64,000 nt of DNA from Aminivibrio pyruvatiphilus (GCF_004366815.1 NZ_SORI01000009.1:60758-124757); one strand, 5' to 3'; counted from the stretch's first letter, positions 46,502-60,853 are shown. Notes: a model not told the origin generated them from the letters alone. Numbers and translations: made by a program.

Positions 46502-48472
46502 ATGCCGGAGAACCTGAACCAGGAGAACAAAACCTTTTATCTCACCACCCCGATTTACTACGTGAACGACATTCCTCACATCGGCCACGCCTACACCACC
46601 ATCGCCGCCGACGTGATGTGCCGGTACAAGCGCATGAAGGGCTATGACGTCATGTTCCTCACCGGGACGGACGAGCACGGGCAGAAGATCCAGCAGAGCG
46701 CCGCCGCCAAGGGGCTGACCCCCATCGAGCTCGCCGACCGTACCGTGCTGAACTTCAGGGAGCTCTGGCACGCTCTCGGCATCTCCAACGACGACTTCAT
46801 CCGCACCACCGAGGAGCGACACCACAGGACCGTGCAGGCCATCTTCAAAAAGCTTCTCGACCAGGGGGACATCTACAAGGGAACCTACGAGGGCTGGTAC
46901 TGCGTCCCCTGCGAGACCTACGTGCCTGAGAGCAGCATGGGCGAGGACAAGACATGCCCGGACTGCAGGCGTCCCCTCCAGATGATGGAGGAGGAGAGCT
47001 ACTTTTTCCGGGCGTCGAAGTACGTGCCCCGGCTCCTCGAGTACTACGAGAAGAATCTCCGCGGGGTCATGCCCAGGAGCCGATACAACGAGATCGTGAG
47101 CTTCCTGAAAAGCGGCGTCCGGGACCAGTCCATCTCCAGGACCACGCTGAAATGGGGCATCCCTGTTCCAGGCGACGATGCCCACGTGGTGTACGTGTGG
47201 TTCGACGCCCTCATCAACTATGTGACCGCCTGCGGCTACCTGGACGACCCGGAGAAGTTCGCCAGATTCTGGCCCTCGGCCCACCACCTCGTGGGAAAGG
47301 ACATCATCCGCTTCCACTGCGTCGTCTGGCCCATCATGCTCCTCGCCCTGGGCGTGAACCCTCCCGTGACGGTCTTCGCCCACGGCTGGTGGACCGTGGA
47401 GGGGGAGAAGATGTCCAAGTCCAGGGGCAACGTGGTGGATCCCTTCGAGATGGTGGAGCGGTACGGACGGGATCCCTTCCGCTATTTCCTCCTGCGGGAA
47501 GTGCCCTTCGGCCTTGACGGCGACTTCTCGGAAGCTGCCCTGGTGGGGAGGATCAACTCCGACCTCGCCAACGATCTGGGCAACCTTCTCAACCGGACCC
47601 TCCAGATGGTGGACAACTTCTGCGGCGGCGTCCTTCCGGTCTCGGGCGCCGCAGGGCAGCTTGAGCAGGAGATTGCGGAGCTTGCCGCCAAAACCGTGCG
47701 GGACGTGGACGAAAAGATCTCCGATTTCGCCTTCGACGAGGCCCTGAAGGCCATCTGGGCTCTCATCGGCAGGGGCAACAAGTACATCGACGAGACCATG
47801 CCCTGGAAGCTCGCCAAGGAGGGGAAGGAAGAGGACCTGCACCGGGTGCTCAACACCCTGTACGACGTCCTCAGGCTCGGCTCCCTCCTCGTGGCCCCCT
47901 TCGTTCCCGACACGGCGGCCCGCCTGTGGGAACAGCTCGGCCTGGAGGGAGACCCCGGAAAGTGTGCCATCGACGGCTTTGCCTGGGGCGAGAGGACCCC
48001 GGGGCTGAAGGTGAACAAGGGCAAGGTGCTCTTTCCACGGATCGACATGAACGAATGGAAGAAGGACAAGGAGGCCAGGGATGGGCGGAAGGCCGCTCCC
48101 GCCGCGGCCGCCCCCGCGCCGGAGATCCCCCTGGAGCACGAGGAAGCGGTGGAGATCGACGCCTTCCGGGCCGTGGAACTCCGGGTGGCCCAGATCGTCA
48201 GTGTGGAGGAGATTCCCAAGTCGAAGAAGCTCTACAAGCTTTCCATCGACCTCGGGTATGAGAAGCGGACCATCGTCTCCGGCATAAAGGAATTCTTCAC
48301 CCCGGAAGAGCTTCTGGGCAAGCGCATCGTGATCGTGGCCAACCTGAAGCCGGCGAAGCTCTGCGGCGTGGAGAGCAACGGCATGCTCCTGGCAGCCGGA
48401 GACGGGAAGAAGACCACCCTCTCCCTCCTGACCCCCGACAGGGACATCCCCCTGGGCTGCAGGGTCAGCTGA
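46502..48472 (+). CDS. metG: Methionyl-tRNA synthetase
   Basis: A 656-residue class I synthetase. HIGH is at residues 26-29 in NDIPHIGHAY, KMSKS near residue 303 (EKMSKSRGNVV), and a CxxC...CxxC zinc knuckle (CVPCETYV, CPDCRRPL) is in the connective peptide. A C-terminal EMAP/Trbp111-like tRNA-binding domain (ELRVAQIVSVEEIPKSKKLYKL) follows an Ala/Pro linker. ATG 46502 is preceded by GGAGGGAAC; the frame continues upstream through rsmI but without homology. Confidence 0.98.
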   Translation: MPENLNQENKTFYLTTPIYYVNDIPHIGHAYTTIAADVMCRYKRMKGYDVMFLTGTDEHGQKIQQSAAAKGLTPIELADRTVLNFRELWHALGISNDDFIRTTEERHHRTVQAIFKKLLDQGDIYKGTYEGWYCVPCETYVPESSMGEDKTCPDCRRPLQMMEEESYFFRASKYVPRLLEYYEKNLRGVMPRSRYNEIVSFLKSGVRDQSISRTTLKWGIPVPGDDAHVVYVWFDALINYVTACGYLDDPEKFARFWPSAHHLVGKDIIRFHCVVWPIMLLALGVNPPVTVFAHGWWTVEGEKMSKSRGNVVDPFEMVERYGRDPFRYFLLREVPFGLDGDFSEAALVGRINSDLANDLGNLLNRTLQMVDNFCGGVLPVSGAAGQLEQEIAELAAKTVRDVDEKISDFAFDEALKAIWALIGRGNKYIDETMPWKLAKEGKEEDLHRVLNTLYDVLRLGSLLVAPFVPDTAARLWEQLGLEGDPGKCAIDGFAWGERTPGLKVNKGKVLFPRIDMNEWKKDKEARDGRKAAPAAAAPAPEIPLEHEEAVEIDAFRAVELRVAQIVSVEEIPKSKKLYKLSIDLGYEKRTIVSGIKEFFTPEELLGKRIVIVANLKPAKLCGVESNGMLLAAGDGKKTTLSLLTPDRDIPLGCRVS

Positions 48473-48496
48473 ACGCCCCAGCCCCGGACGGAATTC

Positions 48497-48537
48497 CCGG
48501 GAGCCTCCGGCGGAGCTGCCGGAGACTCCCGGTTTTT
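48497..48537 (+). terminator. Rho-independent terminator after metG
   Basis: CCGGGAG (48497-48503) pairs with CTCCCGG (48526-48532) and, inside, CTCCGGC (48505-48511) pairs with GCCGGAG (48518-48524); five T follow. Confidence 0.92.
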
Positions 48538-48563
48538 ATTGAAGAGAAAAAGAGGAAACGATC

Positions 48564-51588
<3,025 letters not shown>

Positions 51589-51591
51589 GGC

Positions 51592-51620
51592 TTGCCAAAG
51601 GCTCCGGGCCTTGCTAAAAT
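51592..51620 (+). promoter_or_regulatory. Sigma-70-type promoter of tRNA-Leu
   Basis: TTGCCA at 51592-51597 and TAAAAT at 51615-51620 with a 17-bp spacer; the predicted start is about 10 nt before the tRNA. Confidence 0.75.
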
Positions 51621-51636
51621 TACCCTCGTGATTCAA

Positions 51637-51723
51637 GCCGGGGTGGCGGAATTGGTAGACGCGCTAGATTCAGGTTCTAGTGGGCGATAGCCTGTCGGGG
51701 TTCGAGTCCCCGCCTCGGCACCA
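51637..51723 (+). tRNA. tRNA-Leu (anticodon CAG)
   Basis: An 87-nt class II tRNA with encoded CCA. The acceptor stem GCCGGGG pairs with CCTCGGC (one G-U). The anticodon stem CTAGA/TCTAG encloses TTCAGGT, with anticodon CAG at 51671-51673 reading CUG. A long variable arm (TGGGCGATAGCCTGT) and the T-loop GTTCGAGTC are plain. The strong CUG use expected of a high-GC genome fits. Confidence 0.98.
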
Positions 51724-51753
51724 TACTGAAGAAAAAGCAGCAACCTTTTTTCT

Positions 51754-51793
51754 AAAGGTCGTATTATGTCCGTTGACATAATGCGACCTTTTT
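51754..51793 (+). terminator. Rho-independent terminator after tRNA-Leu, overlapping the rpoB promoter
   Basis: A 17-bp stem (51754-51770 with 51775-51791, one G-U pair) with a CGTT loop, ending in TTTTT at 51789-51793. The loop and the descending arm contain TTGACA, the -35 box of the following promoter. Confidence 0.92.
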
Positions 51794-51801
51794 GTTATCT
51801 T
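51773..51801 (+). promoter_or_regulatory. Sigma-70-type promoter of the rpoBC operon
   Basis: A perfect TTGACA at 51773-51778 and TATCTT at 51796-51801 with a 17-bp spacer, 55 bp before rpoB. The -35 box lies inside the terminator hairpin of the upstream tRNA. Confidence 0.72.
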
Positions 51802-51856
51802 TTCTATTTGTCAGTACTCATTTCCCACCAATCTTTTCAGGGAGGTCATACGGTTC

Positions 51857-54800
51857 ATGGCCGAATTTGTCCCCGTCAGCAGCGAGCGCCAGAGATTGAC
51901 CTTCGGACGTGCCCGGGATCTTGTCGAGATTCCCGACATGATCGAGGTGCAGCGCGACTCATACAACTGGTTCTGCCAGGAAGACGCCGCTCCGGAGGCG
52001 CGGGTTCCTCAGGGGCTGCAGGAACTGCTCCACGAAGTGTTTCCTATCGAAAGCTATGACGGCTCCTTCGCCCTCGAGTTCGTCAGGTATCTTCTCGACG
52101 AACCCTCCACCGAGGAAGAGGAATCCCGCCAGAGGGATCTCACCTGGTCGCGGCCCATCAGGGCCACAATTCGTCTGGTGAACCGGAAGACGAAAGAAAT
52201 GAAGGAAGAGGAGATTTTCCTCGGCGACTTCCCCCTGATGACGGGAAGAGGCACCTTCATCATCAACGGAACGGAGCGCGTGGTGGTAAACCAGCTCGCC
52301 CGCTCCGCAGGCGTCTATTTCACCAAGGATGAACAGATTCCCGGCCAGGAAGCCTATTCCGCGAAAATCATCCCCGACAGGGGAGCATGGCTCGAATTCA
52401 GCCTGACCCCCGGGGATCTTATCTCCGTCAATATCGACAACAGGAAGAAGATTCCCGCGACCCTCCTGCTGAAAATCTTCGGCGCGTCCACAAACGAAGG
52501 CGTCCTCGACCTCTTCGATGCGAAGACGGTGCAGAAGGATGTCACCGAGGAGGACGTGAAGGGCATGCTGTCCGCCGAGTCCGTCCTCGACCAGGACGGC
52601 TCCACGGTGCTGCCCAGGAACAGGACCATCACCAAGGAACACCTGGAGAAGCTCTGGAGCATGGGCAGGACGAAGGTCCTGGTGTGGGACGCCGACACCG
52701 CCGTGGCCGCCACCCTTGAAAAGGACGGGGCCTTCAACACGGACGAGGCCATGGTTGAGCTGTTCCGCAAGCTCCGCCCCAACGAGCCCGCCCGGATCGA
52801 GAACGCCCGGGAATATGTCCACAGCCTCTTCTTCGACCCCCGCAGGTACAACCTCGGCCGCGTGGGCCGGTACAAGATGAACCGCAAGCTCGGCCTGGAG
52901 ATCCCCGAGGAGGTGCGCCTTCTCACAAAGGAAGACCTGGTGAGCATCATCAGGGGGATCATCGACCTCAAGAACCCCGAGAAGACGGACGACGACATCG
53001 ACCATCTCGGCAACCGGCGGGTCCGTTCCGTGGGCGAACTGCTCCAGAACCAGATCCGCATCGGCCTGCTCCGCATGGAGCGTATCGCCAAGGAGAGGAT
53101 GACCACCATCCCCGACCTGGGCAACGCCATGGCCAGGGACCTGATCAACGTACGCCCCATCGCCGCCTCCCTTCGGGAATTCTTCGGATCGGGTCAGCTT
53201 TCCCAGTTCATGGACCAGACGAACCCCCTCGCCGAGGTCACCCACAGGCGGAGGCTTTCCGCCCTGGGCCCCGGGGGCCTTTCAAGGGAACGGGCCGGGT
53301 TCGAGGCCCGGGACGTCCACTATACCCATTACGGCCGGGTCTGCCCCATCGAGACGCCTGAAGGCCCCAACATCGGCCTCGTGACCTCCCTCGCCACCTA
53401 TGCCCGGCTCAACGAGTACGGGTTCCTCATCACCCCGAGGCGGAAAGTGGAAAACGGCCGGGTGACCGGCGAAATCGTCTTCCTGTCCGCCGACGAGGAG
53501 GACAATGTCTTCGTGGGCATGGCCAACACCCCCGTGGATGCCGACGGCAGGATCACCGAGGAGCAGTGCTTCACCAGGTACCAGGGCAACATCGTCACGG
53601 TGCCCCGGGAGGAAGTGTCCTACCTCGACGTGTCGCCCAAGCAGATCGTCTCCGCCTCCACGGCGCTCATTCCCTTCCTGGAGCACGACGACGCCAACCG
53701 GGCCCTCATGGGCTCGAACATGCAGCGCCAGGCGGTGCCCCTCATCGCTCCCGAGGCCCCCGTGGTGGGCACGGGAGTGGAGCACCGCATCGCCAAGGAT
53801 TCCGGATCCTGCGTGGTGGCAGTGAAGGACGGCGTGGTGGAGTACGTGGATTCCACCCGGATCGAGATCCGCAAGGGCGCTGAATCCCACATCTATCCCC
53901 TCGTCAAGTTCCGCCGGTCGAACCAGGGCACGGTGATCCACCAGAAGCCCATCGTCCGCAAGGGAGAAAGCATCGCCAAGGGCCAGATCATCGCCGACGG
54001 ACAGGCCTCCGAGGGAGGAGAGCTCGCCCTCGGAAGGAATGTGATCGTCGCCTTCATGCCCTGGGAGGGCTTCAACTTCGAGGACGCCATCCTGCTCAGC
54101 GAACGGCTTGTCAAGGAGGACTTCTACTCCTCCATCCACATAGAGGAATACGAGATCGAAGCCCGGGACACGAAGCTCGGCCCCGAGGAGATCACCAGAG
54201 ACATCCCCAACGTGGGCGAGGACATGCTGAAGAACCTCGACGAGGACGGCATCGTCCGCGTGGGTGCGGAGGTCAACGCCGGCGATATCCTCGTCGGAAA
54301 GGTCACCCCCAAGGGAGAGTCCGACCAGACGCCGGAAGAGAAGCTCCTTCGGGCCATCTTCGGAGAGAAGGCCCGGGAAGTCCGGGATACGTCTCTCAAG
54401 GTGCCCCACGGAGCACGGGGAAAAATCGTGGCGGTCAAGCAGATGACCAGGGCCGACAGCCCCGACGCCCTCAGCCCGGGCGTCAACAAGGTGGTCAAGA
54501 TCTACGTCGCCCAGCTCCGCAAAATCACCGTGGGAGACAAGATGGCCGGACGGCACGGAAACAAGGGCGTCGTCTCCAGGATCCTCCCCGCGGAGGACAT
54601 GCCCTACCTCCCCGACGGCACACCCGTGGACGTGGTCCTCAATCCCCTCGGCGTTCCCAGCCGCATGAACCTGGGGCAGGTGCTCGAGACCATCATGGGC
54701 TTCGTGGCCTTCCAGAACGGCTGGAAGGTGGCCACTCCGGTCTTCGAGGGGGCGAAGGAGCACGAAATTTTCGAGCTGCTGGAGCAGCTCAGCAAGGATA

Positions 54801-55459
54801 AATATCCCGAACTCACCTCCGACGGCATGATTACCCTGTACGACGGCCGGACGGGAGACGCCTTCGAAAAGAAGGTCACCGTGGGCTGCATGTACATGCT
54901 CAAGCTTATCCACCTCGTGGACGACAAGATCCATGCCCGGTCCATCGGCCCGTACAGCCTCATCACCCAGCAGCCCCTGGGCGGAAAGGCCCAGTTCGGC
55001 GGCCAGAGGTTCGGAGAAATGGAAGTCTGGGCCCTGGAAGGGTACGGCGCTGCGAACATCCTCCAGGAAATGCTCACCGTGAAGTCCGACGACATCCGGG
55101 GAAGGCTCAAGACCTACGAGAGGATCGTCAAGGGGCAGAACCTCACCAAGCCCGGCGTACCGGAGAGCTTCCGGGTTCTCGTAAAGGAACTCCAGGGACT
55201 CGGACTCGACGTGGAAGTGAAGTACAGCGACGGCCAGATAGGTGAACTGCTCATGGACGACGACGAGGACGAGGTACCCGTCGGACGGTATTCCGGCCCC
55301 AGGGAGCGCCCTGTCTTCGAGGAGAAGGAACCCGAGGAAAAGGAAAAGAGCGACTCCGTTTTCGGAGAGGAAGAAATGGAAGAGATCGTTCCCGAGGAAA
55401 TGCTCTTCGGCGAAGAGCTTCCTGAAGGTATGTCCATAGAAGAAGGGGATGAAAACTGA
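51857..55459 (+). CDS. rpoB: DNA-directed RNA polymerase subunit beta
   Basis: A 1200-residue beta subunit. Clear conserved parts are [19 protein letters not shown], the rifampicin region [19 protein letters not shown] with [26 protein letters not shown] and the C-terminal [13 protein letters not shown]. After the conserved end (GLDVEVK) come about 85 residues that are strongly acidic (many EEE/DDD) and absent from short beta subunits. AGGGAGGT precedes the ATG. The ribosomal genes rplKAJL that often precede rpoB are not upstream; tRNA-Leu is. Confidence 0.98.
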   Translation: MAEFVPVSSERQRLTFGRARDLVEIPDMIEVQRDSYNWFCQEDAAPEARVPQGLQELLHEVFPIESYDGSFALEFVRYLLDEPSTEEEESRQRDLTWSRPIRATIRLVNRKTKEMKEEEIFLGDFPLMTGRGTFIINGTERVVVNQLARSAGVYFTKDEQIPGQEAYSAKIIPDRGAWLEFSLTPGDLISVNIDNRKKIPATLLLKIFGASTNEGVLDLFDAKTVQKDVTEEDVKGMLSAESVLDQDGSTVLPRNRTITKEHLEKLWSMGRTKVLVWDADTAVAATLEKDGAFNTDEAMVELFRKLRPNEPARIENAREYVHSLFFDPRRYNLGRVGRYKMNRKLGLEIPEEVRLLTKEDLVSIIRGIIDLKNPEKTDDDIDHLGNRRVRSVGELLQNQIRIGLLRMERIAKERMTTIPDLGNAMARDLINVRPIAASLREFFGSGQLSQFMDQTNPLAEVTHRRRLSALGPGGLSRERAGFEARDVHYTHYGRVCPIETPEGPNIGLVTSLATYARLNEYGFLITPRRKVENGRVTGEIVFLSADEEDNVFVGMANTPVDADGRITEEQCFTRYQGNIVTVPREEVSYLDVSPKQIVSASTALIPFLEHDDANRALMGSNMQRQAVPLIAPEAPVVGTGVEHRIAKDSGSCVVAVKDGVVEYVDSTRIEIRKGAESHIYPLVKFRRSNQGTVIHQKPIVRKGESIAKGQIIADGQASEGGELALGRNVIVAFMPWEGFNFEDAILLSERLVKEDFYSSIHIEEYEIEARDTKLGPEEITRDIPNVGEDMLKNLDEDGIVRVGAEVNAGDILVGKVTPKGESDQTPEEKLLRAIFGEKAREVRDTSLKVPHGARGKIVAVKQMTRADSPDALSPGVNKVVKIYVAQLRKITVGDKMAGRHGNKGVVSRILPAEDMPYLPDGTPVDVVLNPLGVPSRMNLGQVLETIMGFVAFQNGWKVATPVFEGAKEHEIFELLEQLSKDKYPELTSDGMITLYDGRTGDAFEKKVTVGCMYMLKLIHLVDDKIHARSIGPYSLITQQPLGGKAQFGGQRFGEMEVWALEGYGAANILQEMLTVKSDDIRGRLKTYERIVKGQNLTKPGVPESFRVLVKELQGLGLDVEVKYSDGQIGELLMDDDEDEVPVGRYSGPRERPVFEEKEPEEKEKSDSVFGEEEMEEIVPEEMLFGEELPEGMSIEEGDEN

Positions 55460-58400
55460 TGGCCCGAAGGGAAATACTCGGGGTGCGGGTCAAGCTCGCA
55501 AGCCCGGAAAGAATACGGGAACTCTCCAGCGGAGAGGTGAAGAAGCCCGAGACCATCAATTACCGGACCCTCCGGCCTGAAAAGGACGGACTCTTCTGCG
55601 AGCGCATCTTCGGCCCCACCAAGAGCTACGAGTGCGCCTGCGGAAAATACAAGCGCAGCGGCCCCAAGTTCAAGGGGATCATCTGCGACCGCTGCGGCGT
55701 GGAAGTCACGGACAACAGGGTCCGCCGGGAGCGCATGGGCCATATTGAGCTCGCCGCGCCGGTGGTGCACATCTGGTACCTCCGGGGCATCCCAAGCAGG
55801 CTCAGCCTGCTGCTGGGCTGCACCACCAAGGACCTTGAGAAGGTGGTCTACTTCGCCCCCACCCGCCAGCGGGAAGCCGCCTACAAGGTGGTCATGGAAG
55901 GGCGGCGGATCGACCTTGCCCGGAAAAACGACGTGCTCTCCGAGAGCGAGGTCCGGATCCACAGCCACTACGATCCCAAGTTCAAGGCCGAGGAGGCCTT
56001 CCGGATCGTCACCGTGGACGACGTACCCGTGAACGAGAACGACCTTCTCTCCGCGGGGCAGGTCTCCCGGTTCAAGACGGAGTACGGCGACGAGAGCTTC
56101 AAGGTGGAGACCGCCTTCTCCCTCGTCACCATACCCGACGATCCCTCCTGCGCAGAGGGCGCGGTCATATCGGCCACCGACCTCGAGCGCCTCCGGAAGC
56201 GACACGGCGACACCTTTGAAGTGGAGCGGGCCATGGCCGGAAACCAGGAGGCCTTCGTGGTCACCGCCGCAGTCCACCTTCCCTTTGAAAAGGGCGACGT
56301 CCTCTCCGAGAGCGAGTTCCGGCTCTACAGCCAGAAATTCCCCGGGAGGTTCACCGCCCAGCAGGAAGTCATCACCGTGGAGGACCCGTGCTACGTGGTC
56401 ATCGAGGAGGGCATCTCCCCCTTCGCACCGGCGGACATCATCCTCGAAAGAGAGTATGACCTCTGCGCCGCCTACGACAAGAAATTCCGGGCGGGCATCG
56501 GAGCCGAGGGAGTCCAGGCCCTGCTGGAGCAGATCGATCTCGACCAGCTCGGCGCGGCCCTCAGGGAAGAAGTCTCCGAGAGCACCGGGCAGAAGAAGCG
56601 CAAGCTCATCAAGAGGCTCCAGGTGGCGGAGGACTTCCGGAAGAGCAAATCCACGGCCAAGTCCATGATCCTCGAAGTGCTGCCGGTCATCCCGCCCGAC
56701 CTGCGCCCCATGGTGCAGCTCGACGGCGGCCGGTTCGCCACGTCGGACCTCAACGACCTGTACCGGAGGGTCATCAACCGGAACAACCGGCTGAAGAAGC
56801 TCCAGGAGCTCAAGGCTCCGGAGATCATCATCCGGAACGAAAAGCGCATGCTCCAGGAAGCCGTTGACGCCCTCATCGACAACGGCCGCATGGGCAAGGC
56901 CGTGCTGGGCGCCGGAAACCGTCCCCTCAAGAGCCTTACCGACCTGCTCAGGGGAAAGAAGGGCCGGTTCCGCCAGAACCTCCTCGGCAAGAGGGTGGAC
57001 TATTCCGGCCGTTCCGTCATCGTCATCGGCCCCCAGCTCAAGATCTACCAGTGCGGCCTGCCGAAGCAGATGGCACTGGAGCTCTTCAAGCCCTTCGTCA
57101 TCCGCCAGCTCGTGGAGCGGGGCCTCGCCCCCAACGTGAAGAGCGCCAAGCGGATCATCGAGCGGGGCCGGGAAGAGATCTGGGGCATCCTCGAGGAGAT
57201 CATCAAGGACCATCCCGTTATGCTGAACCGGGCTCCCACGCTCCACAGACTCGGCATCCAGGCCTTTGAGCCCGTGCTCATGGAGGGCAAGGCCATCCGG
57301 CTGCACCCCATGGTGTGCACCGCCTTCAACGCCGACTTCGACGGAGACCAGATGGCCGTCCACGTGCCCCTGTCCATCGAGGCCCAGGCGGAAGCCCGGC
57401 TGCTCATGCTCTCGGCGAACAACCTGCTCTCCCCGGCGAGCGGCCGTCCCGTCATGACGCCCACCCAGGACATCGTGCTCGGCATCTACTACCTCACCGA
57501 CATGAAGGACGGAGTGGAAGGCGAAGAACTGCCCCACTTCTCCAGCCTGGACGACGCCCTCGTGGCGTTCAACCACGGCGTGGTCAGGGTGGACAGCAGA
57601 ATAAAACTGATGAACGACCCCGATTGGGGCGGCGGGGAAAAATGGATCGAGACGTCCCCCGGACGGGTCATTTTCAACAGTATCCTCCCCCGGGGGCTGC
57701 GGTTCGTCAACCGCCAGCTCGGGAAGAAGGACCTCGGCATCATCCTCGACCGGGCCTACGACATGGTGGACCGGGTGGCCATGGTGAAGATGCTCGACGA
57801 CATCAAGATGCTGGGCTACCGGTGGGCCACCCGGAGCGGCATCAGCTTCGGCGTTCAGTCCATCATCATCCCGCCGGAGAAGATGGAGCTGACGAGGCAG
57901 GCCATGGAGGAGGACGAGGAGCTCAAGTCCGAGTACAACATGGGCATTCTGACCCAGGATGAATACCTCTTCCAGAAGGAAAGTCTCTGGTCCGAGAAAT
58001 CAAGAGCCATTGCCGACAGCATCGTGGACCACATGGAACGGGTCAACCCCATCCGCATGATGAGCGACAGCGGAGCCAGGGGAAGCCGGAGCCAGATGGG
58101 CCAGATGGCCGGTATCCGCGGCCTTATGTCCGACCCGTCGGGACGGATCATCGATTATCCCATCACGGCGAACTTCCGCGAGGGGATGAACATGCTCGAG
58201 TACTTCATCTCCACCCACGGCGCCCGGAAGGGCCTTGCCGACACCGCCCTCCGGACCGCCAAGTCGGGGTACCTCACCAGGCGTCTCGTGGACGTGGCCC
58301 AGGATCTCATCATCACGGACCACGACTGCGGCACGGACCACGGCATCTGCATCGAGCCCCTGAAGCAGGACGGGAAGGTCATGATCCCCCTTTCGGAGAG

Positions 58401-60450
58401 GATCTACGGCCGGACGGCCCTGGAAGACATCGCTGACCCCGCGACCGGGGCCGTGATAGTGGCCAAAGGCGAGTGCATCTCCGTCGAGACGGCGGAAAAG
58501 ATAGAAAAGACGGGAATCGACTCCGTATGGGTCCGGAGCCCCCTGACCTGCGGCCTCCGGCACGGCGTGTGCCAGGTGTGCTACGGCATGGACCTGGCCA
58601 CCAGGAAGGAAGTCCCCATTGGCGAGGCAGTGGGCGTCGTGGCCGCCCAGTCCATCGGCGAGCCGGGAACCCAGCTCACCATGCGGACCTTCCACACGGG
58701 CGGCGTCCGCCTCACCGGCGAGGACATCACCCAGGGTCTTCCCCGGATCGAGCAGCTCTTTGAAGTCCGCCGTCCCAAGAAAGTGGCCTATCTGGCCGGC
58801 GTGGACGGCAGGGTGTCCGAAGTACGGGTCATGGAAGGCAAGCGGAAGGTCATCATCGCCTCCGAAAACGCGGAGGGCGAGGAAAAGACCACCTACAACA
58901 TCCCCATCAGCCAGAACCTTCTCATCAAGGAGGGGGATGAAGTCAGGAAGAGCGACAAGATCACCGAGGGCAACGTGGACCCCCAGCAGCTCCTTGAAGT
59001 CGAGGGGATCGAGGCCGTACAGCGGGCTCTCGTGGACGAGATCCAGGAAGTGTACCGCTCCCAGGGCGTGTCCATCAACAACAAGCACATCGAGGTCATC
59101 CTGCGGAAAGTGGCTCCGGTGAACCGGGTCAAGATCACCGAGGAGGGAGATACCTCCTTCGTGGCGGGCGACCTCGTGTGGACCGACGACATCGACGCCG
59201 AGATGACCCAGATCGAAAAGGAAAACGAGGCCAACATCGCCGAGGCGGTGCGGATCTTCTCCGGCCGGGTCCTCCGGGACGTGGTTTCCCAGAAGCTCAA
59301 CGAGGCCGTGTCCAGGTACATCGGTGTCCCCCTGGACGAGGAAGCCATCCGGACGATCCTCAGGCCCGGCATGATGATCTCCTCCGTGGTGGTGGACGAC
59401 GAGGAAGGCGTTCCCGTCACCCTCATCGTGGGCGAGGCCGCTTTCAGGAAGCAGATGGAGGGCATGGACCTCATCACTCCCTTCACCTCCTCCGACGGCA
59501 AGGAAATTGCCGCAGGAACGCACCTGACCCTCGGGCAGCTCGGCATCATCACCGCCGACGACCCCACGCCCCTGCTCGTCAGGGACGGCGAAATCCTCGA
59601 GAAGCTCGCCGACGGGGTCTATCTCGCCGAAAACATCATCGTTGACGATGAACTCATCGCGAAAGCGGACCGGGTCTTCACGGCGAAGGACGCCGCCCGG
59701 TGCAGGGAGCTCAACGTCCCGGCCATCACGCTGTGGCATACGGTGGAACGGGTGAACGTACCCGACAAGCTCGAGGAGAGCCTCAAGGACAAGTGGGGCA
59801 AGCCCCTGACCCAGGCCATCGACCGGGACGGCGACGCCATTGCTGACATCCCGCAGCTGGTGGATGCCTCTATTATTAAAGGAATACTCGACGGATCGGT
59901 CTCAGCCATCGAGATAGACGGTATCATCTTCTCCAGGGACCGTTTCCTCCGGGATCTCCTGTCGTCGAAGATCTACGGCAAGGTTCTCCTCGAGCCCGTG
60001 ACGGACAGGAAGGGACATATCCTCGCGGAAGCCGGCGCCGAAGTCAACCAGTCCGTGATCGATGCCCTCGCCGGGTGCCCCGACCTGCAGGAAGTGGTGG
60101 TCCGTCCCATGGGCGGCCCCCGGAAGGACGAAAAGAAGATCATCCAGCGGGTGACCTTTGTCCGGAAGCTCCGGGAGGGGCCGAAGGTGAAGCCCTTTGT
60201 TCACGGCATCACCAAGGCGGCCCTCGCCACGGACAGCTTCCTGAGCGCGGCGTCCTTCCAGCAGACCGCCCAGGTTCTCGCCGGGGCGGCGGTCAAGGGG
60301 GAAATCGACCCCCTCGAGGGCCTGAAGGAGAACGTGATCATCGGCCACCTCATCCCCGCCGGAACGGGAGTCGAGAAATTCCGGGCAGTCAGGCTCGCCC
60401 ACGCCAGGGCGGTGGCTGAAAAAGCCGCCGGAGCGGCGAAGCAGGAGTAA
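55459..60450 (+). CDS. rpoC: DNA-directed RNA polymerase subunit beta'
   Basis: A 1663-residue beta' subunit, about 250-450 residues longer than most. The zinc ribbon ([10 protein letters not shown]...CDRCGVEV, near residues 57-82) and the catalytic NADFDGDQ (aspartates 626, 628, 630) are intact. Between them, roughly residues 155-345 form an insertion built of about four related units ([36 protein letters not shown]). Similar placements of extra sandwich-barrel domains are known in Thermus and Thermotoga beta'. A second CxxC set ([13 protein letters not shown]) is near residue 1033. TGATG overlap with rpoB. Confidence 0.98.
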   Translation: MARREILGVRVKLASPERIRELSSGEVKKPETINYRTLRPEKDGLFCERIFGPTKSYECACGKYKRSGPKFKGIICDRCGVEVTDNRVRRERMGHIELAAPVVHIWYLRGIPSRLSLLLGCTTKDLEKVVYFAPTRQREAAYKVVMEGRRIDLARKNDVLSESEVRIHSHYDPKFKAEEAFRIVTVDDVPVNENDLLSAGQVSRFKTEYGDESFKVETAFSLVTIPDDPSCAEGAVISATDLERLRKRHGDTFEVERAMAGNQEAFVVTAAVHLPFEKGDVLSESEFRLYSQKFPGRFTAQQEVITVEDPCYVVIEEGISPFAPADIILEREYDLCAAYDKKFRAGIGAEGVQALLEQIDLDQLGAALREEVSESTGQKKRKLIKRLQVAEDFRKSKSTAKSMILEVLPVIPPDLRPMVQLDGGRFATSDLNDLYRRVINRNNRLKKLQELKAPEIIIRNEKRMLQEAVDALIDNGRMGKAVLGAGNRPLKSLTDLLRGKKGRFRQNLLGKRVDYSGRSVIVIGPQLKIYQCGLPKQMALELFKPFVIRQLVERGLAPNVKSAKRIIERGREEIWGILEEIIKDHPVMLNRAPTLHRLGIQAFEPVLMEGKAIRLHPMVCTAFNADFDGDQMAVHVPLSIEAQAEARLLMLSANNLLSPASGRPVMTPTQDIVLGIYYLTDMKDGVEGEELPHFSSLDDALVAFNHGVVRVDSRIKLMNDPDWGGGEKWIETSPGRVIFNSILPRGLRFVNRQLGKKDLGIILDRAYDMVDRVAMVKMLDDIKMLGYRWATRSGISFGVQSIIIPPEKMELTRQAMEEDEELKSEYNMGILTQDEYLFQKESLWSEKSRAIADSIVDHMERVNPIRMMSDSGARGSRSQMGQMAGIRGLMSDPSGRIIDYPITANFREGMNMLEYFISTHGARKGLADTALRTAKSGYLTRRLVDVAQDLIITDHDCGTDHGICIEPLKQDGKVMIPLSERIYGRTALEDIADPATGAVIVAKGECISVETAEKIEKTGIDSVWVRSPLTCGLRHGVCQVCYGMDLATRKEVPIGEAVGVVAAQSIGEPGTQLTMRTFHTGGVRLTGEDITQGLPRIEQLFEVRRPKKVAYLAGVDGRVSEVRVMEGKRKVIIASENAEGEEKTTYNIPISQNLLIKEGDEVRKSDKITEGNVDPQQLLEVEGIEAVQRALVDEIQEVYRSQGVSINNKHIEVILRKVAPVNRVKITEEGDTSFVAGDLVWTDDIDAEMTQIEKENEANIAEAVRIFSGRVLRDVVSQKLNEAVSRYIGVPLDEEAIRTILRPGMMISSVVVDDEEGVPVTLIVGEAAFRKQMEGMDLITPFTSSDGKEIAAGTHLTLGQLGIITADDPTPLLVRDGEILEKLADGVYLAENIIVDDELIAKADRVFTAKDAARCRELNVPAITLWHTVERVNVPDKLEESLKDKWGKPLTQAIDRDGDAIADIPQLVDASIIKGILDGSVSAIEIDGIIFSRDRFLRDLLSSKIYGKVLLEPVTDRKGHILAEAGAEVNQSVIDALAGCPDLQEVVVRPMGGPRKDEKKIIQRVTFVRKLREGPKVKPFVHGITKAALATDSFLSAASFQQTAQVLAGAAVKGEIDPLEGLKENVIIGHLIPAGTGVEKFRAVRLAHARAVAEKAAGAAKQE

Positions 60451-60479
60451 AGAACGGAAGAACAATCAGAACGGAGAGA

Positions 60480-60519
60480 GGGCGGGAAAAGTCCAGCTTG
60501 ACACCAATCCCGCCCTTTT
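60480..60519 (+). terminator. Terminator after rpoC with a promoter box in its loop
   Basis: GGGCGGGA (60480-60487) pairs with TCCCGCCC (60508-60515) across a 20-nt loop, followed by TTTT. The loop holds TTGACA (60498-60503). Confidence 0.65.
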
Positions 60520-60527
60520 GTTATTAT
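60498..60527 (+). promoter_or_regulatory. Sigma-70-type promoter of the L7Ae-rpsL-rpsG-fusA operon
   Basis: TTGACA at 60498-60503 and TATTAT at 60522-60527 with an 18-bp spacer, 31 bp before the L7Ae-like gene. The -35 box is in the loop of the rpoC terminator. Confidence 0.68.
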
Positions 60528-60558
60528 TCCTTGGTGCTTTTGCACAGGAGGGATTCTT

Positions 60559-60804
60559 TTGCCTTTAAACGAGCTGGCAGTTCCCGAAAGAGTCACGGGA
60601 GAGCGTCAGGTGAGGCGGAAGCTTGAAGCAGGCAGGTTGGCGAAACTTTTCATCGCCGAGGACGCCGACCCGGCCATGGTCGGCCCACTCGAGAAGGAAG
60701 CGCGGAGACAGGATATTCCCGTGGAAAGAGTCAGCGATATGGTCCGGCTGGGCAGGGCATGTGCCATAAGCCGCGGAGCCTCGGTCGCGGGAATTGAAAG
60801 ATAA
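60559..60804 (+). CDS. L7Ae/L30e/S12e/Gadd45-family ribosomal protein (YbxF-like)
   Basis: An 81-residue basic protein of the L7Ae fold (RKLEAGRLAKLFIAEDADPAM, VERVSDMVRLGRACAISRGASVA). Its place between rpoC and rpsL is exactly where YbxF/RplGB lies in Firmicutes; that protein binds kink-turn RNA. The TTG start at 60559 follows AGGAGGGA by 5 nt and is the only sensible start. Length is as expected. Confidence 0.88.
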   Translation: MPLNELAVPERVTGERQVRRKLEAGRLAKLFIAEDADPAMVGPLEKEARRQDIPVERVSDMVRLGRACAISRGASVAGIER

Positions 60805-60853
60805 ACGGGTCTGAACGCCCGATAGAAAAGAACATATGGAAGGAGGAAGTTGT

